Positions 44,060 through 53,294 of a stretch of 64,000 bases of DNA are shown one piece after another. This stretch comes from Seonamhaeicola sp. ML3 (lineage in GTDB: Bacteria; Bacteroidota; Bacteroidia; Flavobacteriales; Flavobacteriaceae), in the NCBI RefSeq assembly GCF_023273855.1, contig NZ_CP096884.1:1116001-1180000 (forward strand), written 5' to 3'. The translations under genes and the position numbers were made by a program. The notes under the pieces were generated by a model that saw only the letters and a list, made by a program, of their open reading frames with translations, was not told where the DNA came from and searched no databases. Each line of letters starts with the position of its first letter. The first letter of the stretch is position 1.

Positions 44060-45683
44060 TAGCTTCTTCTTTTTTAAGTTCAATTGAATTTAAAATGCGG
44101 TCTATCATTTGATCGGCATAAACATCATTATCTGGATAAGTAATGATTACCTGCTGCATAACATTTTCTGCAGCAAATTGCAATAACACGTATTTACCTT
44201 TTATTTCATTTTGGGTAAGTGGATTTTTAACCTTGAGTGTGCCATAGGTCTTCAACCCCTCAGCTCCATTGGGTGTTTCAAACTTATCCCTTAGCACTAC
44301 GACATCTTTTGCACCTTGAGCTTCCATTTGTTTTATACTGCCTTCGGAAGCTTGATCTAAGTTTATTTTATTCTCTCCCATGTCTGGAAACCTCGTGGTG
44401 TTTACCATAACACTGAACGCGTCCAGCAATGTACCATACATAAACGTCGTCATTTTCACTTTGCCTTTTAGCTGGTCTGGTACTGGAAGCTCAAAACGTT
44501 TTAAAACCTTTGGTGTTGCTATGTGCAGTGGTGGAAATCCGTAAGAACTATACACCCATTCATCTTCTAGTAATTCTTTACTATCGTGACCAATAATGGT
44601 GTCCTTAACATAGTCGAAACCATATTTAATAGAGAATCCAGCCACGGTTACCATTAATAGAAAAACACTAACAGCAATTGTAATAATTACTTTTTTACGC
44701 TTCTTTTTACGTTCTAGTTCATTCCTATAGGCTTCGTCCAGAAGCTTTTCCTCTTCAGAAGGTTCGGGCAGTACTTCTTTAACATGATCAATTTCAGAGC
44801 CTATTGTTTTTCTATCTAACTCTGCTAAAGCAATATCAGGAGCAGATTTTGCGAACTTCACCAAATCAGCTCGCTTTAAAATACTTTCAATGTTTTTAAT
44901 AGTGTCTTTACTAAGGTCGATTTGATTGCCGTCTTTTAACAGTCTAAGTTTAGAAATGAGTTCATCGGTTGTACTTTCCAAAGAGTGATCATAAACCTTT
45001 TCATCAAGGTACTTCCTAATGATTAAGGTTAATTCTGAGTAATACGCTTTTATCTCTTCGTATTCCAAATAATGACTTTCATCTAATTTCTGTAAAGCCA
45101 ATTTAGCTCTATCATAGGGTGGCAAAAGCGCAATTTGTTCATCTTCGGAAAGTGGTTTTTTACGCCAAATAAACCACCATAACACAGCCGCTATAACGGT
45201 TAAGATAATTAGAGTAATTAACACATATTTCCACCAGTTTCCTCCTTGTTTCTTTACCTCAATTATTGGTTTAATATCGAACAACCCTTGTTTTGTGGTA
45301 TCAACTAGAATATTATTCACCTCAACCTTTAAGGAATCTGTTAGGAACACTTTATCTCCTACAACAATTTTTTGCCTCGGAATAGTGTAAGCTCCAGAAT
45401 CGAATTGTGTTAAACCATATTTTTTAATCAGGTTGTATTTATCCTTCTTTTTTAGGGTATCAATATCATACGATTCAATCATTTCCAGAGGCGCAAATGT
45501 TTGTCCCTTTGGAAACACCACTAGATTGGTTGTATCTGTTTCAACTTGGATTTTGTATGTTATCTGCTCACCAATTTTAATGGAAGTTGAATCTATTGAT
45601 GAAGTGACTTGAGCTGATAAGGCATTAGAAAAAAGGCATAAGGTTATTGTTAGGCTTGCCAACAAACACTTATTCTTAAACAT
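44043..45683 (-). CDS. BatD-like/DUF4381-type membrane protein of the Bat operon
   Basis: 546 residues from the ATG at 45683 (MFKNKCLLASL); the longer frame uses GTG. Signal peptide ending LSAQ; a beta domain (SIDSTSIKIGEQITYKIQVE); a membrane helix near residue 155-175; a soluble helical part (PPYDRAKLALQKLDESHYLE, typical of the DUF4381-like BatD relatives). After a second membrane helix (~345-360) comes a ~180-residue domain (ELPVPDQLKGKVKMTTFMYG). It lies between DUF58 and batA, the usual place for this protein. Role in the complex unknown. Confidence 0.78.
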   Translation of the reverse strand: MFKNKCLLASLTITLCLFSNALSAQVTSSIDSTSIKIGEQITYKIQVETDTTNLVVFPKGQTFAPLEMIESYDIDTLKKKDKYNLIKKYGLTQFDSGAYTIPRQKIVVGDKVFLTDSLKVEVNNILVDTTKQGLFDIKPIIEVKKQGGNWWKYVLITLIILTVIAAVLWWFIWRKKPLSEDEQIALLPPYDRAKLALQKLDESHYLEYEEIKAYYSELTLIIRKYLDEKVYDHSLESTTDELISKLRLLKDGNQIDLSKDTIKNIESILKRADLVKFAKSAPDIALAELDRKTIGSEIDHVKEVLPEPSEEEKLLDEAYRNELERKKKRKKVIITIAVSVFLLMVTVAGFSIKYGFDYVKDTIIGHDSKELLEDEWVYSSYGFPPLHIATPKVLKRFELPVPDQLKGKVKMTTFMYGTLLDAFSVMVNTTRFPDMGENKINLDQASEGSIKQMEAQGAKDVVVLRDKFETPNGAEGLKTYGTLKVKNPLTQNEIKGKYVLLQFAAENVMQQVIITYPDNDVYADQMIDRILNSIELKKEEANVGGN

Positions 45684-45736
45684 AATTCTATGAAACTTAT
45701 CCCTTGTCACTTTTAACTTTTAGCTTTTAACTTAAA

Positions 45737-46603
45737 TTATCCTCTTCGTTTAAAATAGCCCAACAGCTTTTTTACATAGCTTTCGTCTACTCTACAATCT
45801 ATAGTTCCAGCGCCAGACCTTTTAAAACTTTCCTTATAGTAATTCACTTTTTCACTGTAAAACTTACCATAGTTGAGCCTCACTTTTTTAGATGATGTAT
45901 TTACCAACATCAACTCACCAGTTTCTTCATCTAACATTTGCACCATTCCTAAATTGGGTATGTCTTCCTCTCGTTTATCGTAAACTCTAATACCCGTAAC
46001 ATCATGCTTTCCTGAAACTATTTTCATGGTATGCTCATAGTCGTCTGCGATGAAATCTGACATCACGAAAACAATAGCTTTCTTTTTCATCACGTTCGAT
46101 AAGAACTTCAAAGCCTCTGCGATATTAGTTTGTTTACTTTCTGGTTCGAACTCTATAAGTTCACGAATAATTCTAAGTACGTGAGAGCGCCCTTTTTTTG
46201 GCGGAATGTAAAGTTCTATTTGATCTGAAAATAAAATGAGTCCAATCTTATCATTGTTCTGGGTGGCTGAAAATGCCAATGTTGCAGCAATTTCGGTAAT
46301 GACTTCATTTTTAAATTGCTGTTCTGTACCAAAAAGCTCCGAGCCCGAAACATCAACCATAAGCATCATGGTTAATTCGCGTTCTTCTTCAAATACTTTT
46401 ACATAGGGCTCATTGGTACGCGCCGTAACATTCCAATCTATATTTCTTACATCATCGCCAAACTGATACTGGCGTACCTCACTAAAAGTCATACCGCGCC
46501 CCTTGAAGGTAGAATGATATTCACCTCCAAAGATATGATTGGACAACCTACGTGTCTTGATCTCAATTTTCCGTACTTTTTTTAGTAATTCCTTAGTATC
46601 CAT
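45737..46603 (-). CDS. DUF58 domain protein (VWA-like)
   Basis: 288 residues, no signal peptide. GEYHSTFKGRGMTFSEVRQYQFGDDVRNIDWNVTAR is the conserved DUF58 core (shown here only in part by its key residues: G-R-G-M, F-G-D-D, I-D-W), followed by DVSGSE with a MIDAS-like DxSxS. DUF58 proteins work with MoxR ATPases; its gene follows moxR here. The start is ATG at 46603, ahead of which is a 106-base repeat-rich spacer. Confidence 0.9.
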   Translation of the reverse strand: MDTKELLKKVRKIEIKTRRLSNHIFGGEYHSTFKGRGMTFSEVRQYQFGDDVRNIDWNVTARTNEPYVKVFEEERELTMMLMVDVSGSELFGTEQQFKNEVITEIAATLAFSATQNNDKIGLILFSDQIELYIPPKKGRSHVLRIIRELIEFEPESKQTNIAEALKFLSNVMKKKAIVFVMSDFIADDYEHTMKIVSGKHDVTGIRVYDKREEDIPNLGMVQMLDEETGELMLVNTSSKKVRLNYGKFYSEKVNYYKESFKRSGAGTIDCRVDESYVKKLLGYFKRRG

Positions 46604-46615
46604 TTATTCAGTTCG

Positions 46616-46692
46616 CAGTATTCAGTCTTCAGTAAACAGTCAGCAGTAATTACAAATCAAGAATTCAGTAAGTTACTGCCTACTGAATACTG
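46616..46692 (-). repeat. large inverted-repeat element between moxR and DUF58
   Basis: CAGTATTCAGT (46616-46626) and ACTGAATACTG (46682-46692) are perfect 11-base inverted arms; GCAGTAA (46643-46649) and TTACTGC (46673-46679) form an inner pair. CAGT occurs many times between them. The transcript could fold into a long stem. Confidence 0.65.
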
Positions 46693-46709
46693 ATTTACTG
46701 TTGACTATT

Positions 46710-47714
46710 CTATGGTACTTCTATTTCGTTTACTATTTTGTTGATGATATCTACTGAAGTGACATTTTCGGCTTCAGCTTCATAGGTAATACCAATTCTA
46801 TGACGTAATACATCATAAACCACTGCTCTAACATCTTCTGGAATAACGTATCCGCGACGCTTGATAAAGGCGTAGCACTTAGCTGCAGTTGCCAAATTGA
46901 TACTTCCACGGGGAGATGCTCCAAATGAGATTAATGGTTTTAAATCGGCTAGTTTATATTTTTCGGGATATCTAGTGGCAAAAATGATATCCAAAATGTA
47001 TTTTTCAATTTTCTCATCCATATAAACCTCTCTAACTGCTTGTTGAGCGGTTAAAATCTGTTGGATTGAAACGACTGGATTAACCTTTTCAAATGCCCCT
47101 TTTAAGTTAGCTCTAATAATAAGCTGCTCTTCATCAATTTTAGGATAATCAATAACTGTTTTCAACATGAAACGGTCTACCTGAGCTTCTGGTAACGGAT
47201 AGGTTCCTTCTTGTTCAACAGGGTTTTGCGTAGCCATAACCAAAAAGGGTTTATCTAAAATAAACGTTTCGTCACCAATAGTTACTTGTTTCTCCTGCAT
47301 AGCCTCTAACAAAGCAGATTGTACTTTCGCAGGTGCTCTGTTAATCTCATCTGCTAACACAAAGTTTGCAAAAATTGGACCCTTCTTAATAGAGAAGTCG
47401 TTCTCTTTTATGTTGTAGATTAATGTACCAACCACATCGGCCGGTAATAAATCTGGTGTAAACTGTATTCTACTAAAACTACCATCTACAGCTTGAGACA
47501 AGGTATTTATGGCTAATGTTTTTGCAAGCCCAGGAACACCTTCTAGTAATATGTGTCCTTGTCCTAGTAAGCCAATAAGTAAACGTTCTACCATACCTTT
47601 TTGGCCAACGATTACTTTATTCATTTCCAGCATCAGTAAATCAACAAAAGCACTTTCCTTTTCAATCTTCTCGTTAATGGTCTTAATATCAATTGTACCT
47701 GTTTCTTCCATCAT
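46710..47714 (-). CDS. moxR: MoxR-type AAA ATPase, first gene of the Bat operon
   Basis: 334 residues. Walker A GVPGLAKT (~57-64), Walker B FVLADEINRAPAKVQSALLE, sensor/arginine region ATQNPVEQEGTYPLPEAQVDRFM and SFGASPRGS: all MoxR marks. Cytosolic chaperone-like ATPase acting with VWA proteins. It starts the eight-gene minus-strand series moxR, DUF58, BatD-like, batA, batB, batC, batD, batE. Confidence 0.93.
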   Translation of the reverse strand: MMEETGTIDIKTINEKIEKESAFVDLLMLEMNKVIVGQKGMVERLLIGLLGQGHILLEGVPGLAKTLAINTLSQAVDGSFSRIQFTPDLLPADVVGTLIYNIKENDFSIKKGPIFANFVLADEINRAPAKVQSALLEAMQEKQVTIGDETFILDKPFLVMATQNPVEQEGTYPLPEAQVDRFMLKTVIDYPKIDEEQLIIRANLKGAFEKVNPVVSIQQILTAQQAVREVYMDEKIEKYILDIIFATRYPEKYKLADLKPLISFGASPRGSINLATAAKCYAFIKRRGYVIPEDVRAVVYDVLRHRIGITYEAEAENVTSVDIINKIVNEIEVP

Positions 47715-47935
47715 TTTTTATTTTTTAAAAGCCCGAATATAGTGAGCTTCATTGAAGGTTGCAAATTGTTAAAATTTTTATTGATATGGTGTTAAAGGAA
47801 GGTTAAAAATAAAAGCTGTAATTCCAATAAATTCAGCAGCTAACAAATGTTAATAGATCATTTAAAAACTATAAAAACTGAGTATAAAATGTAGCCTTGT
47901 TTTAAGTATTTTTATACTAAATCAAAGAACGATAA

Positions 47936-48697
47936 ATGAAGAAAACAGCTTTAATAACAGGAGCAACTAGTGGTATTGGTTATGCTACAGCTTTCGAATT
48001 TGCAAAACATGGTATAAACTTGATTCTTTGTGGCCGACGATTGGAAAGATTACAAACCATACAGAAAGATTTAAGCAAGCTCACCGATATACACATACTT
48101 AACTTTGACGTAAGAGATAAAGAAGCTGCTTTTAGTGCTATTGAATCTCTACCAGAACATTTCAAAACTATTGATATATTGATTAACAATGCCGGTAATG
48201 CTCATGGCCTAGACCCCATTAACAAAGGCAGTATTGACGATTGGGATGCCATGATGGATATTAATGTTAAGGGCTTATTGTATGTAAGCAAAGCTGTAAT
48301 TCCGGGAATGACAGAACGCCAATCTGGCCATATCATAAACATTGGGTCTTCTGCAGGAAAAGAAGTTTATCCTAAAGGTAATGTGTACTGTGGAAGTAAG
48401 CATGCTGTGTTGGCTATTACGGAAGGTATGCGTATTGATTTAAATCCCTATGGAATCAAAGTAGGTGCCGTAAACCCCGGGTTGGTAGAAACCGAGTTTT
48501 CTCAAGTACGATTTAAAGGCGATAAAATTGCCGATACTGTATATAAGGGTTTTAAAGCATTACAAGCAGAAGATGTGGCCGAAGTGATTTATTTTGCTGT
48601 ATCCAGACCGCCTCATGTTAATATTGCCGATGTGCTCATGTTCTGTACCGCTCAAGCTAATAGTACTATTGTGAAAAAGGAAATCGAATTACTATAA
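47936..48697 (+). CDS. short-chain dehydrogenase/reductase (YdfG-like)
   Basis: 253 residues. Rossmann TGATSGIG at 9-16, NNAG at 84-87, catalytic Ser near 138-139, Y151 and K155 (VYCGSKHA). Cys/Arg residues after strand 2 (CGRR) suggest NADP preference. The pattern resembles the YdfG group (L-allo-threonine/3-hydroxypropionate dehydrogenases), but the substrate is not certain. A repeat hairpin separates it from the next gene. Confidence 0.88.
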   Translation: MKKTALITGATSGIGYATAFEFAKHGINLILCGRRLERLQTIQKDLSKLTDIHILNFDVRDKEAAFSAIESLPEHFKTIDILINNAGNAHGLDPINKGSIDDWDAMMDINVKGLLYVSKAVIPGMTERQSGHIINIGSSAGKEVYPKGNVYCGSKHAVLAITEGMRIDLNPYGIKVGAVNPGLVETEFSQVRFKGDKIADTVYKGFKALQAEDVAEVIYFAVSRPPHVNIADVLMFCTAQANSTIVKKEIELL

Positions 48698-48703
48698 CAA
48701 TGA

Positions 48704-48721
48704 TTCCTGCTTTCGCAGGAA
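48704..48721. repeat. short intergenic hairpin repeat
   Basis: TTCCTGC-TTTC-GCAGGAA: a perfect 7-bp stem with a 4-base loop. The wording is familiar from dispersed flavobacterial intergenic hairpins (recall, not checked). A related one, ATTCCTGT-GAAA-ACAGGAAT, is at 63342-63361. Confidence 0.55.
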
Positions 48722-48728
48722 GTAGTCT

Positions 48729-49862
48729 ATGATTAACAAACGCCTTCTTATTAAACACCTTTTAGCTCATAACGATGAGAACAGTTTTTATGATAAAAAA
48801 CGTAAGGTCGATATAAGTCATAAAGAAGGCAAAGGCAAATTTTTGAAACACATTTGCGCACTTTCAAACAGTAACCCTAAGAACAATTCATATATCGTTA
48901 TTGGGGTTCAAGATGAAGACAACAACATTATTGGTGTAGATTTTTTTGATGATAGTAAAATTCAAAATCTAATTAATGCTTATCTCACCAATCCGCCTAT
49001 TGTGCAATACGAAAACATCCCTTTTCCGCATTTGCCTGAAGATAAAGTTGTTGGATTAGTAACCATTAGACCAACCGGAAAAATTACATCATTAAGAAAA
49101 AACATTTGGAAATATTATGGTGGCTCCGTCTTTTTTAGAGACGGCAGTATGAGTATGCCCAAAGTCTTTGATATTGAAATAAAAGACGTGAATTCTAAAA
49201 TTGTTGCCGCCATTGAAAAAAATGCACAAAACAACATTGAGCATACCCTAAATGGCGTTTTTGATTTTATGAATAATCGTAAAGACTTTAACGCTCAATA
49301 CAAAGTTTTTAAGGAATATTTTGTGCTTTGTTGGTCTGGACAAAAAAAGCAGGTTAAAGATGAAGTCTTCTATTCTCGCGTTGACATTGAATTAATAAAC
49401 GAACAAGTACGTTTGTTCTTCTCTGCACTAGATGAAGTTTCTATTTTTTTTGATAACAATAGTTTTAAAATTATTGAATATGTAAATCTTGGTCTTCAAA
49501 ATACCGATAAGTATTATAAACTAGAGGAAACCATAATAAGGTTTGAAGACAATGCCAATTATAATATTGATACCAAACTCTTGTTTGAGCCACCTCAATT
49601 CAACAAAAAGGTATTACACCACATCTACAACACCAATAATATCCTTTTGGAAAAATTAAAAAAGGGGCTAACGCTTACAAAAAATGAGGAGGTTGATTTA
49701 CAAAACCTACCGCACACCTACTTAATCTGTTATCTTAACTTGTTTCATGAAGCCATTGATAAACTCAAAGAAGCAAAGCCACATTTGAAACAGCACAGTA
49801 CCGAGGTATATCAATATTATAAGGAGACCATGCGCATTTTAAGAAAAGTAAAATATAGTTAA
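48729..49862 (+). CDS. AlbA_2 (Schlafen-type) domain protein
   Basis: 377 residues. The N-terminal ~150 residues carry the AlbA_2 putative nucleic-acid-binding domain (GKGKFLKHICALSNSNP, YIVIGVQDEDNNIIGVD, VVGLVTIRP). The rest is helical and unrecognised. Such proteins are usually annotated ATP-binding or transcriptional-regulator-like, with little experimental backing. Follows the SDR gene after 31 bases and may share its transcript. The 3' side has a strong hairpin (49936-49986). Confidence 0.75.
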   Translation: MINKRLLIKHLLAHNDENSFYDKKRKVDISHKEGKGKFLKHICALSNSNPKNNSYIVIGVQDEDNNIIGVDFFDDSKIQNLINAYLTNPPIVQYENIPFPHLPEDKVVGLVTIRPTGKITSLRKNIWKYYGGSVFFRDGSMSMPKVFDIEIKDVNSKIVAAIEKNAQNNIEHTLNGVFDFMNNRKDFNAQYKVFKEYFVLCWSGQKKQVKDEVFYSRVDIELINEQVRLFFSALDEVSIFFDNNSFKIIEYVNLGLQNTDKYYKLEETIIRFEDNANYNIDTKLLFEPPQFNKKVLHHIYNTNNILLEKLKKGLTLTKNEEVDLQNLPHTYLICYLNLFHEAIDKLKEAKPHLKQHSTEVYQYYKETMRILRKVKYS

Positions 49863-49873
49863 CTCTTAACCTT

Positions 49874-49893
49874 AAATTAACATATGTTAATTT
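49874..49893. promoter_or_regulatory. perfect 20-bp palindrome
   Basis: Reads AAATTAACAT followed by its exact reverse complement. It lies 9 bases ahead of a perfect -7 box and is a plausible operator for the transcript at 49916. Confidence 0.5.
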
Positions 49894-49901
49894 ATTTTTC
49901 T

Positions 49902-49909
49902 TACATTTG
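49902..49909 (+). promoter_or_regulatory. -7 box of a candidate small RNA
   Basis: TACATTTG, a perfect TAnnTTTG. No protein start follows; instead a terminator comes within 80 bases. Confidence 0.45.
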
Positions 49910-49915
49910 TATTGC

Positions 49916-49986
49916 TATTAATCTTTTTAAGATACAACCTTGTTTCTCCCATATAAATTGGCATTGAAGCAAGGTTTTTCTTTTTT
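49916..49986 (+). ncRNA. candidate small RNA (~70 nt)
   Basis: Bounded by the -7 box at 49902-49909 and a strong terminator: AACCTTG at 49936-49942, then T-TTC, pairs with GAA-G-CAAGGTT ending at 49976 (11 pairs, one G-U), extended by CCA/TGG inside the loop and followed by TTTTTCTTTTTT. No open frame of useful length. It may instead be only the 3' terminator of the AlbA_2 gene; the promoter is the argument for an independent RNA. Confidence 0.4.
49936..49986 (+). terminator. strong rho-independent terminator
   Basis: 11-bp stem (49936-49946 with 49966-49976) with an inner CCA/TGG helix and a long T-run. Confidence 0.8.
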
Positions 49987-50077
49987 ATTTGCATTACCTG
50001 AAGGGATAATTATCCTCAATCAATAAACTATGGAAAAATGCATGCCTCTTATATTCAATATAATAGAGCGAACTTTT

Positions 50078-51268
50078 CTAAATAAAATTTAACTGCTTGA
50101 ATGATTTATTTAAAATCTTTTCGTCATCTGCTTCCAACCATTTGCTTAAAACAGTTGCGTAAATAGTCCTAAAATCTATTTCGAATTTTAAGTCGCCATT
50201 ATCATCCAGATTATCCAAATTTGCCAATTTGTTATAAATACCAGGCTTCTTTAATTGGTTACCAATAACAAAAAGATTATTTGCAGTACCATGATCGGTT
50301 CCTGAGCTTGCATTTTGTTTTACACGACGCCCAAACTCAGAAAAAGTTAATATCAAAGTATCATTAAAAGTGCCTCCAGCTTTTAAATCTTCAACAAATG
50401 TTTCTACACTTTGAGCATATTGGTTCAATAGTCGTTTCTGGGTTGGCATTTGGTTAACATGAGTATCAAAACCATTTAATGAAGCATAATATACCTTGGT
50501 ATCGAGATGAGAATTAATAAAACGTGCTGCCGTTTTTAACTGTTTGCCAAATTTATTATTTGGGTATTCCCGTTTTGCAGAAACCGTTTTACTGGTCTCA
50601 AAAATATATTTTGAAGAGGAGTGCGACTCAATCATAGACTTATAGAGATAGCCTAAATTATGTTCACTGAGATGTGTGTCTTTGTTGTGCTTATTAAGAT
50701 TTTCAAAATAAGGATCTCTAGATAAATTGTACAAGGATTTTGGGTCTTGTGTGGCAATAGCATTTTTAGTTTCTCCTTTCATGGCTAACGATAAACTTTC
50801 ATCGATTTGTATAGCCGAATAGGGAGCTTCTCCATAATGGTCTAGATACCTACCTATCCAACCACTTTGAGAATATTCGTTGGAGTCTACCGCAGTTTGC
50901 CATATATCCATTGACCTAAAGTGAGAACGATTGGGGTTAGGGTACCCCACATTATTGATTATGGTCAACAAACCTTGGTCATAAAGCCTATTTAAAGGTG
51001 CCAAACTTGGGTGTAAACCAACCTCATCGGTTAACTTTAGAACATTACTTTTTGGGATGCTAAGCGAAGTTCTTTCTTTGTAATAAATATCATTATGAAA
51101 TGGGATAACGGTATTTAATCCGTCGTTTCCTCCCGATAATTGTATAATTACCAAACGCTTGTAACCTAAACGACTAGCAGCTATATTTTCGAAAGCCTTG
51201 ACAAAACTTGGAACGAAAAACAAACTACTTGCTAACGACGATTGTTTTAAAAATTTTCTTCTGTCCAT
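50078..51268 (-). CDS. DUF1501 family secreted protein
   Basis: 396 residues from the ATG at 51268, two bases after the DUF1800 stop. The N-terminus MDRRKFLKQSSLASSLF has an RR and hydrophobic stretch and may be a Tat signal, as usual for DUF1501. Core features: VIIQLSGGNDGLNTVIPF, NRSHFRSMDIWQTA, FSEFGRR and GTDHGTAN, which follow the alkaline-phosphatase/sulfatase-like superfamily. DUF1800-DUF1501 pairs are widespread in Bacteroidetes and planctomycetes; function unknown. Confidence 0.88.
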   Translation of the reverse strand: MDRRKFLKQSSLASSLFFVPSFVKAFENIAASRLGYKRLVIIQLSGGNDGLNTVIPFHNDIYYKERTSLSIPKSNVLKLTDEVGLHPSLAPLNRLYDQGLLTIINNVGYPNPNRSHFRSMDIWQTAVDSNEYSQSGWIGRYLDHYGEAPYSAIQIDESLSLAMKGETKNAIATQDPKSLYNLSRDPYFENLNKHNKDTHLSEHNLGYLYKSMIESHSSSKYIFETSKTVSAKREYPNNKFGKQLKTAARFINSHLDTKVYYASLNGFDTHVNQMPTQKRLLNQYAQSVETFVEDLKAGGTFNDTLILTFSEFGRRVKQNASSGTDHGTANNLFVIGNQLKKPGIYNKLANLDNLDDNGDLKFEIDFRTIYATVLSKWLEADDEKILNKSFKQLNFI

Positions 51269-51270
51269 GA

Positions 51271-52650
51271 TCAACACATTTGATATTCGGGTAACGACAT
51301 TAATTGAATACAATACTCTTGTTTAGATATCTTTTCTAAGGAATCTAAATAGTGTTTTGCTGTTAGTGATAAATCACAAGCTAATATATGTTCCTTTAAA
51401 TCATCAATGGAGACGTTGCTAAACTTATCTGTAAAATAGGCCCAATTGTTTTCTACGTTAAATCGCTTTCCGTAGTTCTTCTTGAAAAATTGCTTCTTCT
51501 GTTCTAACCTAGAGTCTTCATTACCTTTTTTTGTATTGGATATGTAGGCACTATTTAAAAGTAAAGATGGAAGTTTAAGTCTCAAGGCCACAGTGTTACT
51601 ATCTATCCAATTTCGCCCGCCTTTCCATCCGGCAACATTGGGCGGATCCAATAAAACTTGTCCCAGTAATCGTTGCAAGTTTATAAGTTGTCTTTTGTTT
51701 ATGAATTCTACAGGTACAACCGTTTTAATACCTACCAGAAACTCTATGGGCGATTTAATTTTTGTTCCCATATTTTGGTCGTCATAAAACCAAGCGGAAG
51801 TACAAATAAAACGCATTAGTTTGTCGATATCATAATCTTTATAGAACACATCGGTCATTGCACTAACATGACTTTCATTAAGGTTGTCATTAACAAAATA
51901 CTTGTATAGTTTTTCACAGATATACTCCGCACATCGTCTCTGTTCTAAAATAATATCTATAATATCTTCACCATCAAAATTACCTGTTTTACCAAAAAAG
52001 TTCTTTTCCCCATAGTCGTGAATTCTACCCCTAAAAACAAAATCTCCCTGCATGTTATGGCTGTAACCTGTAAAGGCTTTGGCACTCTCTTTTATGTCCT
52101 GTTCAGTGTAATTACCAACACCCAAGGTAAAGAGTTCCATGAGCTCTCTGGCAAAATTTTCGTTGGGCTTTTGCTTTTTATTTTGCTTGGTATTTAAATA
52201 CTTTGTCATGGCCGCTTCCTTAGAAATCGCCACAACAAAATCTTTAAAATTACCCAAAGCATGGCGCCTAAGCGTATTGTGATAATTCTGTGTGTATAGA
52301 AAATTGTTGTCTTCACAAACAAAGTGATTGGCCCAAAACAGCGTCATTTTTTCTCTTAACAATTCTTCAGGACTGGCAAGTCTCTCTATCCAAGCGTGGT
52401 TTAATTTTAGAGTTAATGACCGGCTTAGTTTTTGAATTTTCTGAATATTGGGCTTCGCCGTTATGTAAGAATCGCCCATTAAGCTTTTTAACTCAGAAGT
52501 ATCAAGCGTAAGTGGCGTTGTGTTTTTAGACGCATTAAAAAGGGTGTTTACAACTTCCTTCGTTTTTTTACTACTAAGCCTGCTTAACTCGTCTGGTAAT
52601 ATTCCAAATCCCAGACGTCTGTATAAATGCTGAATATGCTTTTTTTCCAT
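51271..52650 (-). CDS. DUF1800 family protein
   Basis: 459 residues. HLYRRLGFG near the N-terminus, LREKMTLFWANHFV, NENFARELMELFTLGVGNY and DPPNVAGWKGGRNWI are the DUF1800 marks. No signal peptide evident. Overlaps nothing; the following DUF1501 gene starts two bases behind its TGA, so translation is coupled. The two proteins are thought to act together, but the activity is not known. Confidence 0.9.
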   Translation of the reverse strand: MEKKHIQHLYRRLGFGILPDELSRLSSKKTKEVVNTLFNASKNTTPLTLDTSELKSLMGDSYITAKPNIQKIQKLSRSLTLKLNHAWIERLASPEELLREKMTLFWANHFVCEDNNFLYTQNYHNTLRRHALGNFKDFVVAISKEAAMTKYLNTKQNKKQKPNENFARELMELFTLGVGNYTEQDIKESAKAFTGYSHNMQGDFVFRGRIHDYGEKNFFGKTGNFDGEDIIDIILEQRRCAEYICEKLYKYFVNDNLNESHVSAMTDVFYKDYDIDKLMRFICTSAWFYDDQNMGTKIKSPIEFLVGIKTVVPVEFINKRQLINLQRLLGQVLLDPPNVAGWKGGRNWIDSNTVALRLKLPSLLLNSAYISNTKKGNEDSRLEQKKQFFKKNYGKRFNVENNWAYFTDKFSNVSIDDLKEHILACDLSLTAKHYLDSLEKISKQEYCIQLMSLPEYQMC

Positions 52651-52767
52651 TATTACAGGGTTTCTTGTTAGTTAAAAAGCTATAATCCTTTAGACTTTAA
52701 TGAGTTAAAAAGGTTTAATTGTAAAAAGGTACAAAAAAAACTAATTTAATATATCATGTTTATACTG

Positions 52768-53292
52768 CTACTCCTTATAGGGTGGTGGTGGAAGAATTGG
52801 GTACAAAAACGCTTTAGGTATTTTCTCTACATACTCGCTATGATAAAAACTAAATACATGTCTCCACCAATCTTTTAAACTTTCTTTTTCAGTAAATAAA
52901 TAAGAGTTATTAACTTCAAAAGGTGTTTTGTTAGTATTAATACTAATTACTGCAACTAAGTAATAGGGTTCTTTTTTATTTACATCGTAAACAAAAAAAT
53001 TATATGCAAAAAATCCTTCTTCTAAAATAGATTCCTCGATAAAACTTCCAAAAGTAAGCCTATCTCTGTTTTCATTTAAAACGTTCTTGTAAGCCTCTAA
53101 CTTAGAATACACCCAAGTCCCTACTGGTGGTTTTACATTTTTCAATCCATCGATTTTGCCTTCCCTAAGTTGCCCAGTGTATAATTCTCCTAGAGTCTTT
53201 ATTTTATTGAAGAAAATATCATCCTTTTGCCCAAAGCTTTGCTTGCTAAATATGAAAAAGCTGATAATCAAAAATAACCTAGAGTACTTCAT
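52768..53292 (-). CDS. secreted hypothetical protein, 174 residues
   Basis: Signal peptide ending SFGQ; mature part mixed alpha/beta, aromatic-rich in the middle (EEGFFAYNFFVYDVNKKEPYY), ending in a poly-Pro motif (LPPPPYKE). No family recognised. It follows the aldehyde dehydrogenase gene by two bases, so it is cotranscribed, although no functional link is visible. Confidence 0.6.
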   Translation of the reverse strand: MKYSRLFLIISFFIFSKQSFGQKDDIFFNKIKTLGELYTGQLREGKIDGLKNVKPPVGTWVYSKLEAYKNVLNENRDRLTFGSFIEESILEEGFFAYNFFVYDVNKKEPYYLVAVISINTNKTPFEVNNSYLFTEKESLKDWWRHVFSFYHSEYVEKIPKAFLYPILPPPPYKE

Positions 53293-53294
53293 TA

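Noticed and set aside
50032-50070. 12-codon frame starting ATGGAAAAATGC near a palindrome
   Set aside because: Too short, no ribosome-binding or conservation evidence.
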